Part shown: positions 11,406 to 20,409 of the stretch, piece by piece
How positions within the stretch are numbered: position 1 is the stretch's first letter
Layout of the letters: each line of letters opens with the position of its first letter
Source of the DNA: Opitutaceae bacterium
Lineage (GTDB): Bacteria > Verrucomicrobiota > Verrucomicrobiia > Opitutales > Opitutaceae
DNA: 64,000 nt
NCBI GenBank assembly: GCA_016711225.1
Contig: JADJTK010000030.1
Span: 8,486-72,485, forward strand
Direction: 5' to 3'
Position numbers and translations under genes: made by a program
The notes under the pieces: model-generated
What the model saw: the letters and a program-made list of their open reading frames with translations, nothing else
Told to the model about the DNA's origin: nothing
Database searches by the model: none

Positions 11406-12365
11406 ATGACCCGCAAGCCGCTTGTTTCCCACATTTATACCGCCGACCCGTCGGCTCATGTGTTCGAGGGGAAAGTGTACATCTACCCGTCGCACGATCT
11501 CGACCTTGAGGTGGAGGAGAACGACCTCGGCGATCAGTATCAGATGACTGACTACCACGTGCTCTCCCAGGCCCAGCCCGACGGGCCGGCCACCGACCAC
11601 GGCGAGGCGCTGCATCTCAAGCAGGTGCCGTGGGCTTCGCGCCAGATGTGGGCGCCGGATGCGGCGTTCAAGGACGGAAAGTACTACCTCTATTTTCCGG
11701 CACGCGACAAGGACGGCATCTTCCGGATCGGCGTGGCCGTGGGCACCCGGCCGGAGGGGCCGTTTGTGCCGGAGTCACAGCCGATCAAGGGCAGCTTCAG
11801 CATCGACCCTTGCGTGTTCCGCGACGACGACGGCCAGTTCTACATGTATTTTGGCGGTCTCTGGGGCGGGCAGCTCCAATGCTGGCCCACGGGCAAGTTT
11901 GTCGCCGACGCCAAGACGCCGCCTGACGGCCAGCTCGCGCTCTGCCCGAAGGTGGCCAAGCTCTCGGCCGACCTGCTCCAGTTTGCCACGGTGCCGCAGG
12001 ACGCGGTGATCCGCGATACGGCCGGGGTACCGCTCAAGGCCGAGGACACCACCCGCCGCTACTTCGAGGGGCCGTGGATGCACAAATACAAGGATACCTA
12101 CTATCTCTCGTATTCGACTGGCGACACACACTTGCTCGTGTACGCCACGGCGAAGAGCCCGATGGGCCCGTTCACCTTCGGCGGCCGCATTCTCAGCCCG
12201 GTGGTGGGCTGGACGACGCACCATTCCATCGTCGAGTTCCAGGGCCGCTGGTACCTGTACTATCACGATGCGACGCTGTCGGGTGGCGTGAGCCATCGGC
12301 GCAGCGTGAAGGTGCAGGAGCTCTTCTACGAGGCCGACGGTTCCATTCGCGAAATGGTTCCCTGA
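11406..12365 (+). CDS. glycoside hydrolase family 43 (cytoplasmic)
   Basis: 319 residues, a single five-bladed propeller length. The three expected carboxylates are visible: Asp14 in 'YTADPSAHV' (general base), Asp134 in 'FSIDPCVFRDDDG' (pKa modulator) and Glu221 in 'YFEGPWMHKYKD' (general acid). GH43 enzymes are usually alpha-L-arabinofuranosidases or beta-xylosidases; the exact activity cannot be read off. There is no signal peptide, so it probably acts on imported oligosaccharides. ATG 11406 was chosen because the fold begins at once; an in-frame upstream Met only adds non-conserved residues. Confidence 0.92.
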   Translation: MTRKPLVSHIYTADPSAHVFEGKVYIYPSHDLDLEVEENDLGDQYQMTDYHVLSQAQPDGPATDHGEALHLKQVPWASRQMWAPDAAFKDGKYYLYFPARDKDGIFRIGVAVGTRPEGPFVPESQPIKGSFSIDPCVFRDDDGQFYMYFGGLWGGQLQCWPTGKFVADAKTPPDGQLALCPKVAKLSADLLQFATVPQDAVIRDTAGVPLKAEDTTRRYFEGPWMHKYKDTYYLSYSTGDTHLLVYATAKSPMGPFTFGGRILSPVVGWTTHHSIVEFQGRWYLYYHDATLSGGVSHRRSVKVQELFYEADGSIREMVP

Positions 12366-12469
12366 GGTGAACCGAGTCCCCGGCCGGCGAGCCGCCCGTG
12401 CCGTTGCGGCCACCGGCTCGGGCGATGCCGTGCCCACCTGGGCGGCCCCGCCCGCTGCGGTCGGCGCCC

Positions 12470-12766
12470 TCAGGTGAAGTCCGGCCAGGCGTCCTCGAGA
12501 TGCTTGAGGATGGTGTCGAGATGGCCGCCGGTGGTGGCCGCGGTGTGACGGGCGAGCGAGTAGAGCGTCTCCGTGCTATGGCCGTCCTTACAGGCGACGG
12601 CCATCGCCTCGTAGGGGTCGAGCAACCTGCCGTGATCGTGGTATTCGCGAGCCAAGCGCGCGGCGTGTTCGATCGCCCGGAGCGTGGCCGGGTCGTGCGC
12701 CTCGGTCACCGCGTCCTCCCCGAGGCTGCGGTGCCAGGCATCGGGCTTGTGCTCGTGCAGGCTCAT
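12470..12766 (-). CDS. small acidic/His-rich hypothetical protein
   Basis: 98 residues, predicted mostly helical, with six or more His residues (MSLHEHKPDAWH, HAARLAREYHDHG, LARHTAATTGGH). No signal peptide, membrane segment or recognised domain. The amino-acid pattern (helix-loop-helix with regularly spaced Leu/Ala) and a start with a normal N-terminus support coding, and no competing frame is better. It could be a small cytoplasmic four-helix protein; function unknown. Convergent with GH43 across 104 bp. Confidence 0.6.
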   Translation of the reverse strand: MSLHEHKPDAWHRSLGEDAVTEAHDPATLRAIEHAARLAREYHDHGRLLDPYEAMAVACKDGHSTETLYSLARHTAATTGGHLDTILKHLEDAWPDFT

Positions 12767-12896
12767 CCTCGGTGAGTATCGGCTGTGCGCGGCCGCTCTG
12801 AAATCGGCCCCGGCGCCGTGCGAAGAGCAGGTTGAGGGATGGTCCCCACGGCGACAGCCGGCTGTGGCGTGCCGCCGCTGGCCGGCCCGGGGGGGC

Positions 12897-14064
12897 CTAG
12901 AAGCGCCGCCGGTAGAGCGAGCCGCGCGGATCCCGGAAAGTCATCACGCCGTTCTCGAAGCTGACGAAAGTCAGGCTATGGACGGGGTCGGCGACCTCGC
13001 CGGCCTGGTAGGCCGTGGTGCCAATCATGATCGTGCCGCCGATGCTGTTGGCTCGCGCCCCCGTAATCTTGAAAGCGGAGACGACGTTTTGCAGTTCGGG
13101 CAGCGGCGGAGGCGGCGGCTCGGGTTCGGCCGGCACCGGCGGCTCCACGGGAAGCTGGGGAACGGGAGCGGGCACGGTAACCACCGGAGGGGGCTCGGGT
13201 TCGGGCAGCGGTTCGGGCAGGGAGGGTGGGGGGACGACAACGGCGATCGGTGCGGGCTGGAATAGCCCCAGCGGGTCCATGAAATACACATAGGCGGCCG
13301 CGCCCACCACGAGCAGCAAGAGAAGCGCGAGCGAGGCGCTTGGCTTCTTGGTCGGAGCCGCCGCGGCGCCCCATCTGGGCTTGATGGGCGGGGCCTTCTT
13401 GGCGGGCGTCGCCGCTGCTGTTGTTGCTGCCGTTGCAGCAGGTGGGGCGGGTGGTGCGGTCGGGGTCGTGGATTTCGGTCCGGCGAATCCGGGCGGCGGG
13501 GGAAAGTTGGCGGGCCGAACCGGTTTGGTGGGTGGGGGGAAGCTTGGCGGCCGGCTGCCGGCTGGGGGCCTTGGCTGCGGGATCCAGCAATGGCTCGACT
13601 GCCGGGGCGACCGAGGAAGGAGGAGGGAAGGACGGGGGCGACGGCGGAGTCGGAGGAGACGGGGGGGGGGCCGGCGCAGGGGCCGCTAAGAACGCGGCGG
13701 CAGGCAGTGGCGGAGGCTCTTCGATCGACGGGGTGGTGGCCGGTATGATCAGTGGAGGCGAACCAGCGGAAGGCTCAGGGAAGATGGGGGGCGGCGCCGC
13801 GGACAGCGCCACTGTTGGTGCCGGGTCGGGAGATGGCGGTACGGCCAGGGTTGGAGCAGGGTCCCCGGGACTGGTGAGCAGACTGGTGAGCCGAGGTTTG
13901 CGCAGTGAGAGCAGTGGCGTTGCCGGCGCCGGCTCCTGCGGCGGGGGCGGGGCCTCGGCGGCTGGCGGTAGTGGCTCGACGGGGATGGGGGGCGGCACTG
14001 CCGAAGTAGCGTCGGACCGGCCGCGCAGGCGCAGCGAAAGTTGGGGGCGCTCTTCGTTGCTCAT
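12897..14064 (-). CDS. Pro/Ala-rich membrane-anchored protein, frame broken at a G6 tract
   Basis: Read as one gene in two frames. From ATG 14064 a long Pro/Ala/Ser-rich cytoplasmic region (starting SNEERPQLSLRLRGRSD) runs to about 13540; the natural continuation then lies one base further on, giving 'PTKPVRPANFPPPP', a Lys-rich patch, a membrane helix (LALLLLLVVGAAAYVYF, near 13320), a periplasmic Pro/Glu-rich stretch and a small globular C-terminus (VVSAFKITGARANSIGG...). The switch lies at the six G (plus strand) at 13534-13539. If one G is surplus, the protein is intact at ~388 aa. The C-terminal domain resembles pilus/secretion-associated periplasmic beta domains, but no family is assigned. 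Confidence 0.65.
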
Positions 14065-14143
14065 CGCGGGGAAAAGGTGGAGGAAAGCGGCCGCCGGAGA
14101 AAACTCCTAATATCGCCCGCGGAGTGAAATTTTCCCGGGTGGG

Positions 14144-15007
14144 CTAGGCGACGGCGCAACCGGTGCCGTGGAGGGAGCCGGCGGCCTCGTCGAGCCGGCG
14201 CCGCAGATCGTCGACCATGCGCGCGAACGAGTTGCCCGGCACGGTGATGGCGAAATGGAACTCCGGGTTGACCGCCCGGGCCGTGGCCTCGTCGCCGAGG
14301 ACCAGATGGGTGAGCCATTTGCCCAAGCGTAGGCGCAGCGCCATCTGGGTGTAGGTGGGCGCCTCGTGGGGCTGAAATTGGAACTCGATCGGCTCGATCA
14401 CCGTCTCGGGGAAGCGCCAGTGACGCATCGCGTAGGCGGCCGCCTGGGACTGGGTGAGTCCGGAGGCCTCCAGCTCCTGCTGGGGCGTGGCCAGCGGTTG
14501 CGCGAAGGCCACCAGCGGCAGCCCGTGCGGGGCCTGCGCCCGCGCGACGCGGTTGACGAAGATCTCGCCCACGGCATGGAGCAGCCCGATGGTGTATCCG
14601 GTGGCCCCGGGAGCGCCCATCTCGCCACACAGCGTCTCCATCGCTAGGGCACAGGCGACGGATTTGCGCCAGAAGGCCTCGGGGGTGAGCCCGTAGAGTA
14701 CCAGCGGTTCGCGGGCGGATTCGGAAAGCACGAAGAGGGAGACCAGGCGGTAGACTTCCTTGAAGCCGATGGCGGCCAGCGCATCCTCCAGGTTCTCCAC
14801 GCTTTGGGCGCGGCCGCCGTAGAAGGCCGAGCGGCTGGCGCGCAGAATCGTCGCGGTGAGGGCAGGATCGAGATTGATGAGGTCCACCACGTCGTCGGGG
14901 TGGGAGTCCATGTCGGAGAGCAACGTCAGCAGGCGCGGCAACACGGCCGGTGTTGGCGGAAGATCCCGTAGCAACGGGGCGAGATGATGGGTCGTCAATG
15001 TTTCCAC
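14144..15007 (-). CDS. HDOD-domain signalling protein
   Basis: 287 residues forming one HDOD domain: 'PTPAVLPRLLTLLSD' at the N-terminus, the 'NLDPALTATILRASRSAFYGG' helix pair and 'AIGFKEVYRLV'. The HD-type metal motif is degenerate here (LLHAVG instead of LLHDIG), so enzymatic phosphohydrolase activity is unlikely; HDOD proteins typically act as signalling scaffolds. 78 bp downstream of the frame-broken Pro-rich gene's start on the same strand. A second HDOD gene with an intact HD motif lies at 47179. Confidence 0.88.
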   Translation of the reverse strand: METLTTHHLAPLLRDLPPTPAVLPRLLTLLSDMDSHPDDVVDLINLDPALTATILRASRSAFYGGRAQSVENLEDALAAIGFKEVYRLVSLFVLSESAREPLVLYGLTPEAFWRKSVACALAMETLCGEMGAPGATGYTIGLLHAVGEIFVNRVARAQAPHGLPLVAFAQPLATPQQELEASGLTQSQAAAYAMRHWRFPETVIEPIEFQFQPHEAPTYTQMALRLRLGKWLTHLVLGDEATARAVNPEFHFAITVPGNSFARMVDDLRRRLDEAAGSLHGTGCAVA

Positions 15008-15108
15008 ATTTCCCTTTCCGGAAGTATCGGCCGTCCGTTCCCCCGGTTGAGGGAAAAGTCCTCAGGCGTGGGGAGGGTTAGGTGGGGAGGTTGGGGGTGG
15101 GGCCTGTC

Positions 15109-16536
15109 TCATAGGTGGGCCCAGAGCTTGTGCTGCAGGGCGTGGAAATCGCCCACGATGGCCGCCTGTTGCGGATGGCGGCCGTTGGCCACGACGGGGC
15201 GTCCCCCAATTACCACGTCCACGATACAGCTGCGGCCGCCGGCGAAGACGATCGCCGCAGGCAGGGTGGCTACGTCGGCTCCGGCCAGGGCAGGGTCGTC
15301 GAGCGCGACGGTGAAGAAATCGGCGGCGCGGCCGAGTTCCAGACTGCCACCGGGGGCATGCAGGCTGGCGGCTCCGTGGCGGGTGGCGCAGGCGAGCAGC
15401 CGGGTGGCGAGGGCGGAGGGGTCGGAGTCGACTTCGGGGGCGGGTGCCGGGGCGAGGATCTCGCGTTGGAGGTATTTGAGCCGGAGGTGATACTCGAGCT
15501 CGCGGGCGTCCTCGAGCAGATCGGTCTGGACGTTGGTATCTGTGCCCAGCGCGACCGGAAGGCCCCGGGCGAAGAACAGGTCGGCAGGGTTGATTCCATC
15601 GCCCAGGTTGCGCTCGGTGGTGGGGCAGGCGCAGACATGAGCCTTGGCGCGGGCCAAGGCGACGGCTTCGTGGGTGGAGATGTGGATCGCGTGTACCGCG
15701 GTGAAGGTCTCGTTGAGCACTCCTTCGTGTTCGAGCAGGCCGATGGGGGTGGTGTCGTGCTCGGCCAGGCAGACCTCGTTCTCGTCGGTTTGTTCGGAGA
15801 GATGCATGTGCACCGGGGCGGCGTGGGCGCGCATGGCCGGCAGGATGGCGCGTAGGTAGTCGGGTGGCACGGCCCGCAGCGAGTGAGGGGCGAACCCGGT
15901 CCAGGCCAACCCCGCCACGGTGTCGGAGGCGAGAGCCACGCGGAGACTGGCGTAAGCGGTGAGGTATTCGTCGGGCGACTCGATGATGAAACGGCGTTGG
16001 GCCGGGCTGGGCGTGCGGCGCCAGCCGGCGCGGGCGTAGGCGCTGTGCAGCAGGCAGATGCGCAGCCCGACCTCGCGGGCGGCTCGTACGAGAGCCAGCG
16101 CCATGGCGTTGGGCTCGGCGTAGGCGCGACCGTTCGGGGCGCGATGGAGGTAGTGAAATTCTCCCACGGTGGTGATACCCGAGAGCGCCATCTCCAGAAA
16201 GGCCATGCGCGAGGCCCGCAGGAGGTCGTCGGGGTCGAGCGCGGTGGCCGCACGGAACATCACCTCGCGCCAGGTCCAGAAGGTGTCGCGTTGGGCACTG
16301 GAGCGGAACTCGGAGCGGGCGCGGATCACGCGGTGGAAGGCGTGGGAGTGGGCGTTCACGAGACCGGGCAGCAGCGCGCGTCCGGACAGGCGCTGGGCGG
16401 CGGCGAGGTCGGCGGGCTCGCGTGAGAGGCGCAGGATCGTTCCCTGGGCGTCAGCCACCAAGGCGAGGCCCGATTCGAAGCGTGCTCCGGTGAAAAGGAG
16501 ATCGGGCAGCCAGGCGCTGGTGGCAGGCAAGCTCAT
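15109..16536 (-). CDS. hutF: formimidoylglutamate deiminase (HutF-like amidohydrolase)
   Basis: 475 residues. Amidohydrolase metal ligands His63 and His65 sit in 'LPGLVNAHSHAFHR', further ligands in 'VHMHLSEQ' and 'VHAIHIS', and the catalytic Asp in 'GTDTNVQTD'. 'DTFWTWREVMF' and 'GITTVGEFHYLHR' are characteristic of HutF, which removes the imino group of N-formimino-L-glutamate in histidine degradation. No other hut gene is in the window, so a related deaminase role remains possible. Length is normal for HutF (~450-460). The gene stands alone, with 101 bp to the HDOD gene. Confidence 0.85.
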   Translation of the reverse strand: MSLPATSAWLPDLLFTGARFESGLALVADAQGTILRLSREPADLAAAQRLSGRALLPGLVNAHSHAFHRVIRARSEFRSSAQRDTFWTWREVMFRAATALDPDDLLRASRMAFLEMALSGITTVGEFHYLHRAPNGRAYAEPNAMALALVRAAREVGLRICLLHSAYARAGWRRTPSPAQRRFIIESPDEYLTAYASLRVALASDTVAGLAWTGFAPHSLRAVPPDYLRAILPAMRAHAAPVHMHLSEQTDENEVCLAEHDTTPIGLLEHEGVLNETFTAVHAIHISTHEAVALARAKAHVCACPTTERNLGDGINPADLFFARGLPVALGTDTNVQTDLLEDARELEYHLRLKYLQREILAPAPAPEVDSDPSALATRLLACATRHGAASLHAPGGSLELGRAADFFTVALDDPALAGADVATLPAAIVFAGGRSCIVDVVIGGRPVVANGRHPQQAAIVGDFHALQHKLWAHL

Positions 16537-16718
16537 CGGGTGGTCGGGAAGGGGCAGCGATAATAGCAGGCAGTGCGACGTTCGCGAATTTGGGATGCAG
16601 TTGGCGCGGCGGCGGAGCGGGCGCCAGGGCTGCGCGCAGTCGGTGTGGTGAATTGTTCACAACTTGCTCGCGATGGTGGTGCGGCTTGTCGTCGCCGCTG
16701 CGCCGGCTCAAGCTGCCG

Positions 16719-17486
16719 ATGATGCCGTCCATGCCGCTTCGGTCGCGTCCGGAAAACGAACGGGTGTTTTTCACCGGGGCTTCGGTGCCGGGGGGGTGTT
16801 GCGCTGTGGGTGCTCGGGCCGAACGCTGGCGGCGGCTCGCACCGGAATGGGTGAGGCCCCTGTTGGCGCCCGTTGATTGGGGGGCGGATTGGCCCGAGGG
16901 CGAGGCCCCGGTGCGTCGTTGGGCGATCGATTTCCCCCCGGGCGAGGACGAGCGGGCGGTAGTGCAGGCGGGCGAGGTCGGTCGGGTCTTTCGGCGCGCG
17001 GGCGGGCGGATCGTGCGGCGTGGTCCGGGGGCGGAGCTGCGCATCGCGTTGGCGAAAAACGACCGGTTTCTTGCCTCCCCGGCTGGTGGACTGGGGGCGC
17101 GCTGGAGGTGGGTGCCGGCGTCGATGCTGCCCGCGCGCGGCTTGGTGGCGGCGGTCCGCGATGATGAATTTCTCGCCGGCGTGCTCGGCTCGGCGTGGCT
17201 GGAGGCCTGGTTGCGGGCGACGGGCCGCAGGCTCGGCGCAAGCACGTTGCGCTGTTTCCCGCTGCCGTGGCCTGCAGATACGCGGCGTGGCGCCCTCACC
17301 GGCGCGCAGGAGGAACGGCGCACGGCGGTGGTGCGGGCCTGGCGTGGGGCTGGTGGCGGGGTGGTGGACGTGGAGCCGGAGAGCGCAGCCGCGCAGGAGT
17401 TGGCGGCGGCGGTAGCGGCGGCCTACGGTTGGCCCGCGGGGCTGGCCGCCGAGGAGGCGCTGTGCCGCCTGCTGTTTGCGGCGTAG
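16719..17486 (+). CDS. orphan domain resembling the C-terminus of MmeI-type DNA methyltransferases
   Basis: ~255 residues. The C-terminal half reads like the last part of large MmeI/class I N6-adenine methyltransferase-nucleases: a 'DDEFLAGVLGSAWLEAWLRATG' helix pair, 'STLRCFPLPWP' and the closing 'AYGWPAGLAAEEALCRLLF'. In full proteins this segment follows a methylase core with an NPPY motif; none is present here or upstream. It may be a decayed remnant, or a stand-alone recognition/accessory protein. Starts at 16719, 16722 and 16731 are equally possible. It converges on the ExoD gene with a one-base gap. Confidence 0.6.
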   Translation: MMPSMPLRSRPENERVFFTGASVPGGCCAVGARAERWRRLAPEWVRPLLAPVDWGADWPEGEAPVRRWAIDFPPGEDERAVVQAGEVGRVFRRAGGRIVRRGPGAELRIALAKNDRFLASPAGGLGARWRWVPASMLPARGLVAAVRDDEFLAGVLGSAWLEAWLRATGRRLGASTLRCFPLPWPADTRRGALTGAQEERRTAVVRAWRGAGGGVVDVEPESAAAQELAAAVAAAYGWPAGLAAEEALCRLLFAA

Positions 17487-17487
17487 G

Positions 17488-18159
17488 CTAGGGGACCGGG
17501 ATCGGCACGCCGGAACCGAAGTGCGCCGCGTACCAGTGGCGCACGAATTCGAATAGCTCCACTCCGAAGAAGCCCAGCAGAGTGAAGTAGGCGATGGACA
17601 CCAAGATGGCCACGATGCCGGCCAGCACCATGCCTCCGTCCTCTTCAAGCAGCCCCATGGCCAGGAAAACCATGGCCGCGGCCGGCGGGCCGTTGGAGAG
17701 GAAGGCTGGGACCATCAGCAGGAGGGAGGCCAGGACGATCCCGGCGCCGATGAGCCGGTGGGTCCACTCCCCGGTGACGAAGAAGGGCAGCCGCTTGCGG
17801 GAAAAGCGCTCCAGCAGGCGGATCACCTTCTCCGCGCCGCGGAGCAGCACACCAAAGAAGCGCGGGGGCAACCGGCGTGCGCGGAGCCGCTCGGGCAGGC
17901 GGCTGGGGTGAATGCCAAACGCCAGCCCCAGCCCGAGGCCGGTGACGAGCGGGCCGATCGCCAAGGCGATTCCCAGAAGCGTCGCCGGGGTGAAAAGGGG
18001 GAGGGACACCAGGACGATCAAGAGCGAGTAGGTGCGGTCGCCGAGCACGTCGATGAGTTTGCCCAGATGTACTTCCTCGTGCCCGAAATGCGCGTTGAGC
18101 GCGTGCAACTCGGCGGAGAGTTTGCGCGGGGAGGCGTTGGGCGTGGTGGCTTCGGTCAT
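17488..18159 (-). CDS. ExoD-family membrane protein
   Basis: 223 residues. The N-terminal 'EEVHLGKLIDVLGDRTYSLLIVLVSLPLF' block is the ExoD signature, followed by about four hydrophobic segments (TLLGIALAIGPLVTGLGLGLAFG; LIGAGIVLASLLLMVPAFL; AAAMVFLAMGLLEEDGG; AGIVAILVSIAYFTLLGFF). ExoD proteins are linked to exopolysaccharide production, with no defined activity. ATG at 18159 was chosen because it precedes the conserved block by ~25 residues; a start ~27 bp upstream is possible. Confidence 0.88.
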   Translation of the reverse strand: MTEATTPNASPRKLSAELHALNAHFGHEEVHLGKLIDVLGDRTYSLLIVLVSLPLFTPATLLGIALAIGPLVTGLGLGLAFGIHPSRLPERLRARRLPPRFFGVLLRGAEKVIRLLERFSRKRLPFFVTGEWTHRLIGAGIVLASLLLMVPAFLSNGPPAAAMVFLAMGLLEEDGGMVLAGIVAILVSIAYFTLLGFFGVELFEFVRHWYAAHFGSGVPIPVP

Positions 18160-18502
18160 CGGGCGGCGGCGAGCGCCGACGGGCATGATGAAGGCCCGGT
18201 GGAAAGGGCGCAACGCCGGCGGCGAAACTTTGCGAGCGGGCCTGGCGGGCTCGTTCGGGCTCTGCGAGGCACCACGGTAGCGCAGGAGCGTGCTGCGCGG
18301 CGCCGCAGCCATGTAGCCGGCCATAGGCGGAGCGCTCCAGGTCCTCACCTGAGGTGGCGTAAGGGCAGCGGCTCCACGCTGGGCGGGGCGACGCTCCTTG
18401 GCACGCTGTGCCGCCTGCGCTCGACCGGCCCCCCTCGACCGGCCAACGCTCGGAAATTGGGTTACGGATGCGGGCCGGCCGGGTACCCGGGCTTCCGGCG
18501 GG
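18160..18502. other. intergenic region with REP-like inverted and direct repeats
   Basis: 343 bp between divergent exoD-like and cupin genes. It holds several short dyads, including CACCTGAGGTG near 18347, and a direct repeat of CTCGACCGGCC around 18420-18445. Two promoters are expected here but no convincing -35/-10 pair is visible. I see no gene. Confidence 0.4.
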
Positions 18503-19072
18503 ATGCAGGCTGTTCCGGGGCTTGCCGGAGGAGCGTTGCGGCGTTTTGTTTCCGGCGTGCCGGAAGTCGCCCAGCTCATTGCTCGTTTCGGACTGAGGCC
18601 GCTGCCGCGGGAAGGCGGTTGGTTCACCCGGGTGTGGACCAGCGCCGAGGTGCTGGCCGGCGCAGTGCTGCCGACGCGCTACGGGGGCGGTGCGCGCCCG
18701 GCGGGCACCAGCATCTTGTATCTGATGGCTGGACGCGAGGTCTCCGCGATGCATCGGCTGCGCACCGACGAGGTCTGGCATTTTCATGCCGGCGCCACGG
18801 TGGAACTGCTGCGCCTCGATCCGGCGAGCGGGCGCGGTGAGTGGCTCCGCCTGGGCTCGGCGGTGACCGCCGGCGACGCCCCACAATTAGTGGTCCCCCA
18901 CGGTTGCTGGCAGGGAGCGCGCTTGGCCGCGGGCGGGCGCTGGGCGTTGTTGGGTTGCTCCCTGGCGCCGGGCTGGGACGACGCGGACTTCGAGCTGGGC
19001 GGCCGCGCGGAGCTCGCCGCGGCATGGCCGCAGTTTGCCCATGACATCGCAGCGCTGACACGTGAGGGTTGA
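18503..19072 (+). CDS. cupin_5 (DUF985) protein
   Basis: 189 residues. Typical DUF985 features: 'FGLRPLPREGGWFTRVW' near the N-terminus, 'TSILYLMAGREVSAMHRLRTDEVWHFHAG' with the His residues of cupin motif 1, and 'VVPHGCWQGARL' as motif 2. The family forms a small beta-barrel; function is unknown, and a sugar or lipid-related ligand has been suggested for relatives. First gene of a compact operon: 3 bp separate it from pdxH, which overlaps sixA. Confidence 0.9.
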   Translation: MQAVPGLAGGALRRFVSGVPEVAQLIARFGLRPLPREGGWFTRVWTSAEVLAGAVLPTRYGGGARPAGTSILYLMAGREVSAMHRLRTDEVWHFHAGATVELLRLDPASGRGEWLRLGSAVTAGDAPQLVVPHGCWQGARLAAGGRWALLGCSLAPGWDDADFELGGRAELAAAWPQFAHDIAALTREG

Positions 19073-19075
19073 GCC

Positions 19076-19810
19076 ATGCCCGCCTCCCGGCCGAAACTGC
19101 TCTCGTATTTGCTCGGTGTGCCGGGCGCGTTGACGCTGTGGAAATGGTTTTCGCATTCGCGTGCGCGGCTCAACCTTGCCGATATGCGCCGCGACTACGG
19201 CCTGGCCGGCCTGGCCGAGGGCGACGCGCCGGCCGACGACCCGTGGCCGCTGTGGGAGCGTTGGATCGCCGAGGCGGTGAAGTCTGGTATTCGTGAGCCC
19301 AATGCGCTGGTGGTGGCCACGGCGGATGCCGCTGGCCAGCCCTCGACCCGCATGGTGCTGCTCAAGGGTGCGGATCGCGGAGGGTTCGTGTTCTACTCCA
19401 ACTATGAGAGCCGGAAGGCGGGAGAGTTGGCGGCGAACCCTCGGGCGGCGTTGCTGTTTCCCTGGCACGAACTGGAGCGGCAGGTGATCGTCGAGGGCGC
19501 CGTCGAGAAGGTGTCGGCGCAGGAGAGCACGGTGTATTTTCACTCGCGGCCGCTGGGCAGCCAGGTGGGGGCGTGGGCCTCTGCCCAGAGCACGGTGTTG
19601 AGCGGGCGAGAAGAACTGGAGCGGCGCGTGGCCGCACGCATGGCCGAGTTCCAGGGGCGCGTGGTGCCGTTGCCGCCGTTTTGGGGCGGATACCGGGTGG
19701 TGCCGACGGCGATCGAGTTCTGGCAGGGGCGCCCGAGCCGCCTGCACGACCGCTTGCGCTACACCAGGCAGCCCGACGGTAGCTGGCGGCGCGAACGACT
19801 TTCACCATGA
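19076..19810 (+). CDS. pdxH: pyridoxamine/pyridoxine 5'-phosphate oxidase
   Basis: 244 residues. After a ~35-residue N-terminal extension the family core begins (DMRRDYGLAGLAEGD). FMN/PLP-binding signatures are present: 'NALVVATADAAGQPSTRMVLLKG', 'GFVFYSNYESRKAGEL', 'RQVIVEGAVEKV', and the C-terminal 'FWQGRPSRLHDRLRY' holding the substrate-phosphate Arg/His residues. It oxidises PNP or PMP to pyridoxal 5'-phosphate using O2. The ATG at 19076 fits the 3-bp spacing from the cupin gene, but a start at 19184 would give the classical length. Overlaps the next gene by 4 bp (ATGA). Confidence 0.95.
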   Translation: MPASRPKLLSYLLGVPGALTLWKWFSHSRARLNLADMRRDYGLAGLAEGDAPADDPWPLWERWIAEAVKSGIREPNALVVATADAAGQPSTRMVLLKGADRGGFVFYSNYESRKAGELAANPRAALLFPWHELERQVIVEGAVEKVSAQESTVYFHSRPLGSQVGAWASAQSTVLSGREELERRVAARMAEFQGRVVPLPPFWGGYRVVPTAIEFWQGRPSRLHDRLRYTRQPDGSWRRERLSP

Positions 19811-20280
19811 AACTCTACTTGGTCCGCCACACCCACGCTGTTTCCGACGCCGAGAATCCGGTGCGCCCGCTCAGTCCGAAGGGGCGAGAGGTCGCCCTTG
19901 GGATGGGGCGCTGGCTGCGCGGTAACGCCGCGGCGGACATCACGGAGGTGTGGCACAGCCCACTGGTGCGCGCGCGGGAAACGGCGGAGCTGCTAGTCGA
20001 GGGCGCGAGGCTGAAGGTGCGCTTGCGCGAAGCCGCAGGTCTGCTGCCCGAGGATGAGGTGTCGGCGATGGCGACGGCGTTGGGCCGTCATGGAGACTCG
20101 CTGGTGATCGTCGGGCATGAGCCGCATCTGGGCCTGCTCGCGGGTCGGTTGCTCGGGATCGAGGTGGGCGGCGTGGATTTCAAGAAGGGCGCGGTTCTCT
20201 GCCTAGAGCGTATCCTGCGGGGCGCGCCGTGGACGTTGCTCTGGCATGTGAGCCCGCGTTTGGTGTTGGGCCAGGAGTAG
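19807..20280 (+). CDS. sixA: SixA-type phosphohistidine phosphatase
   Basis: 157 residues of the histidine phosphatase superfamily. The catalytic His lies in 'LYLVRHTHAV', the second in 'VIVGHEPHL', with conserved Arg in 'HSPLVRARETAELL'. SixA removes phosphate from histidine phosphotransfer domains. Its start overlaps the pdxH stop by 4 bp, implying translational coupling. Two hybrid kinases are in this window, but no link to them can be shown. Confidence 0.88.
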   Translation: MKLYLVRHTHAVSDAENPVRPLSPKGREVALGMGRWLRGNAAADITEVWHSPLVRARETAELLVEGARLKVRLREAAGLLPEDEVSAMATALGRHGDSLVIVGHEPHLGLLAGRLLGIEVGGVDFKKGAVLCLERILRGAPWTLLWHVSPRLVLGQE

Positions 20281-20353
20281 CGGGCGGAGCTGGCGCGACA
20301 ACAGGCGGCAACGGGCCGGGCCCCTGGGGGGGCGCCGCCTTGCCGTGGGGCAC

Positions 20354-20387
20354 AAAAAAGCCGCGTCGGCAGCGACGCGGCTTTGGG
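20354..20387 (-). terminator. intrinsic terminator of the PhoD-like gene (probably bidirectional)
   Basis: A 9-bp perfect GC stem (GCCGCGTCG, 20360-20368; partner 20373-20381) with a 4-base GCAG loop, extended by A-T pairs. On the minus strand the stem is followed by six T, the classical arrangement, and the hairpin sits just downstream of the minus-strand gene ending at 20410. On the plus strand only three T follow, so it may also end the sixA operon less efficiently. Confidence 0.85.
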
Positions 20388-20409
20388 GGAAGCGGTAAGG
20401 TGCGTGCCC

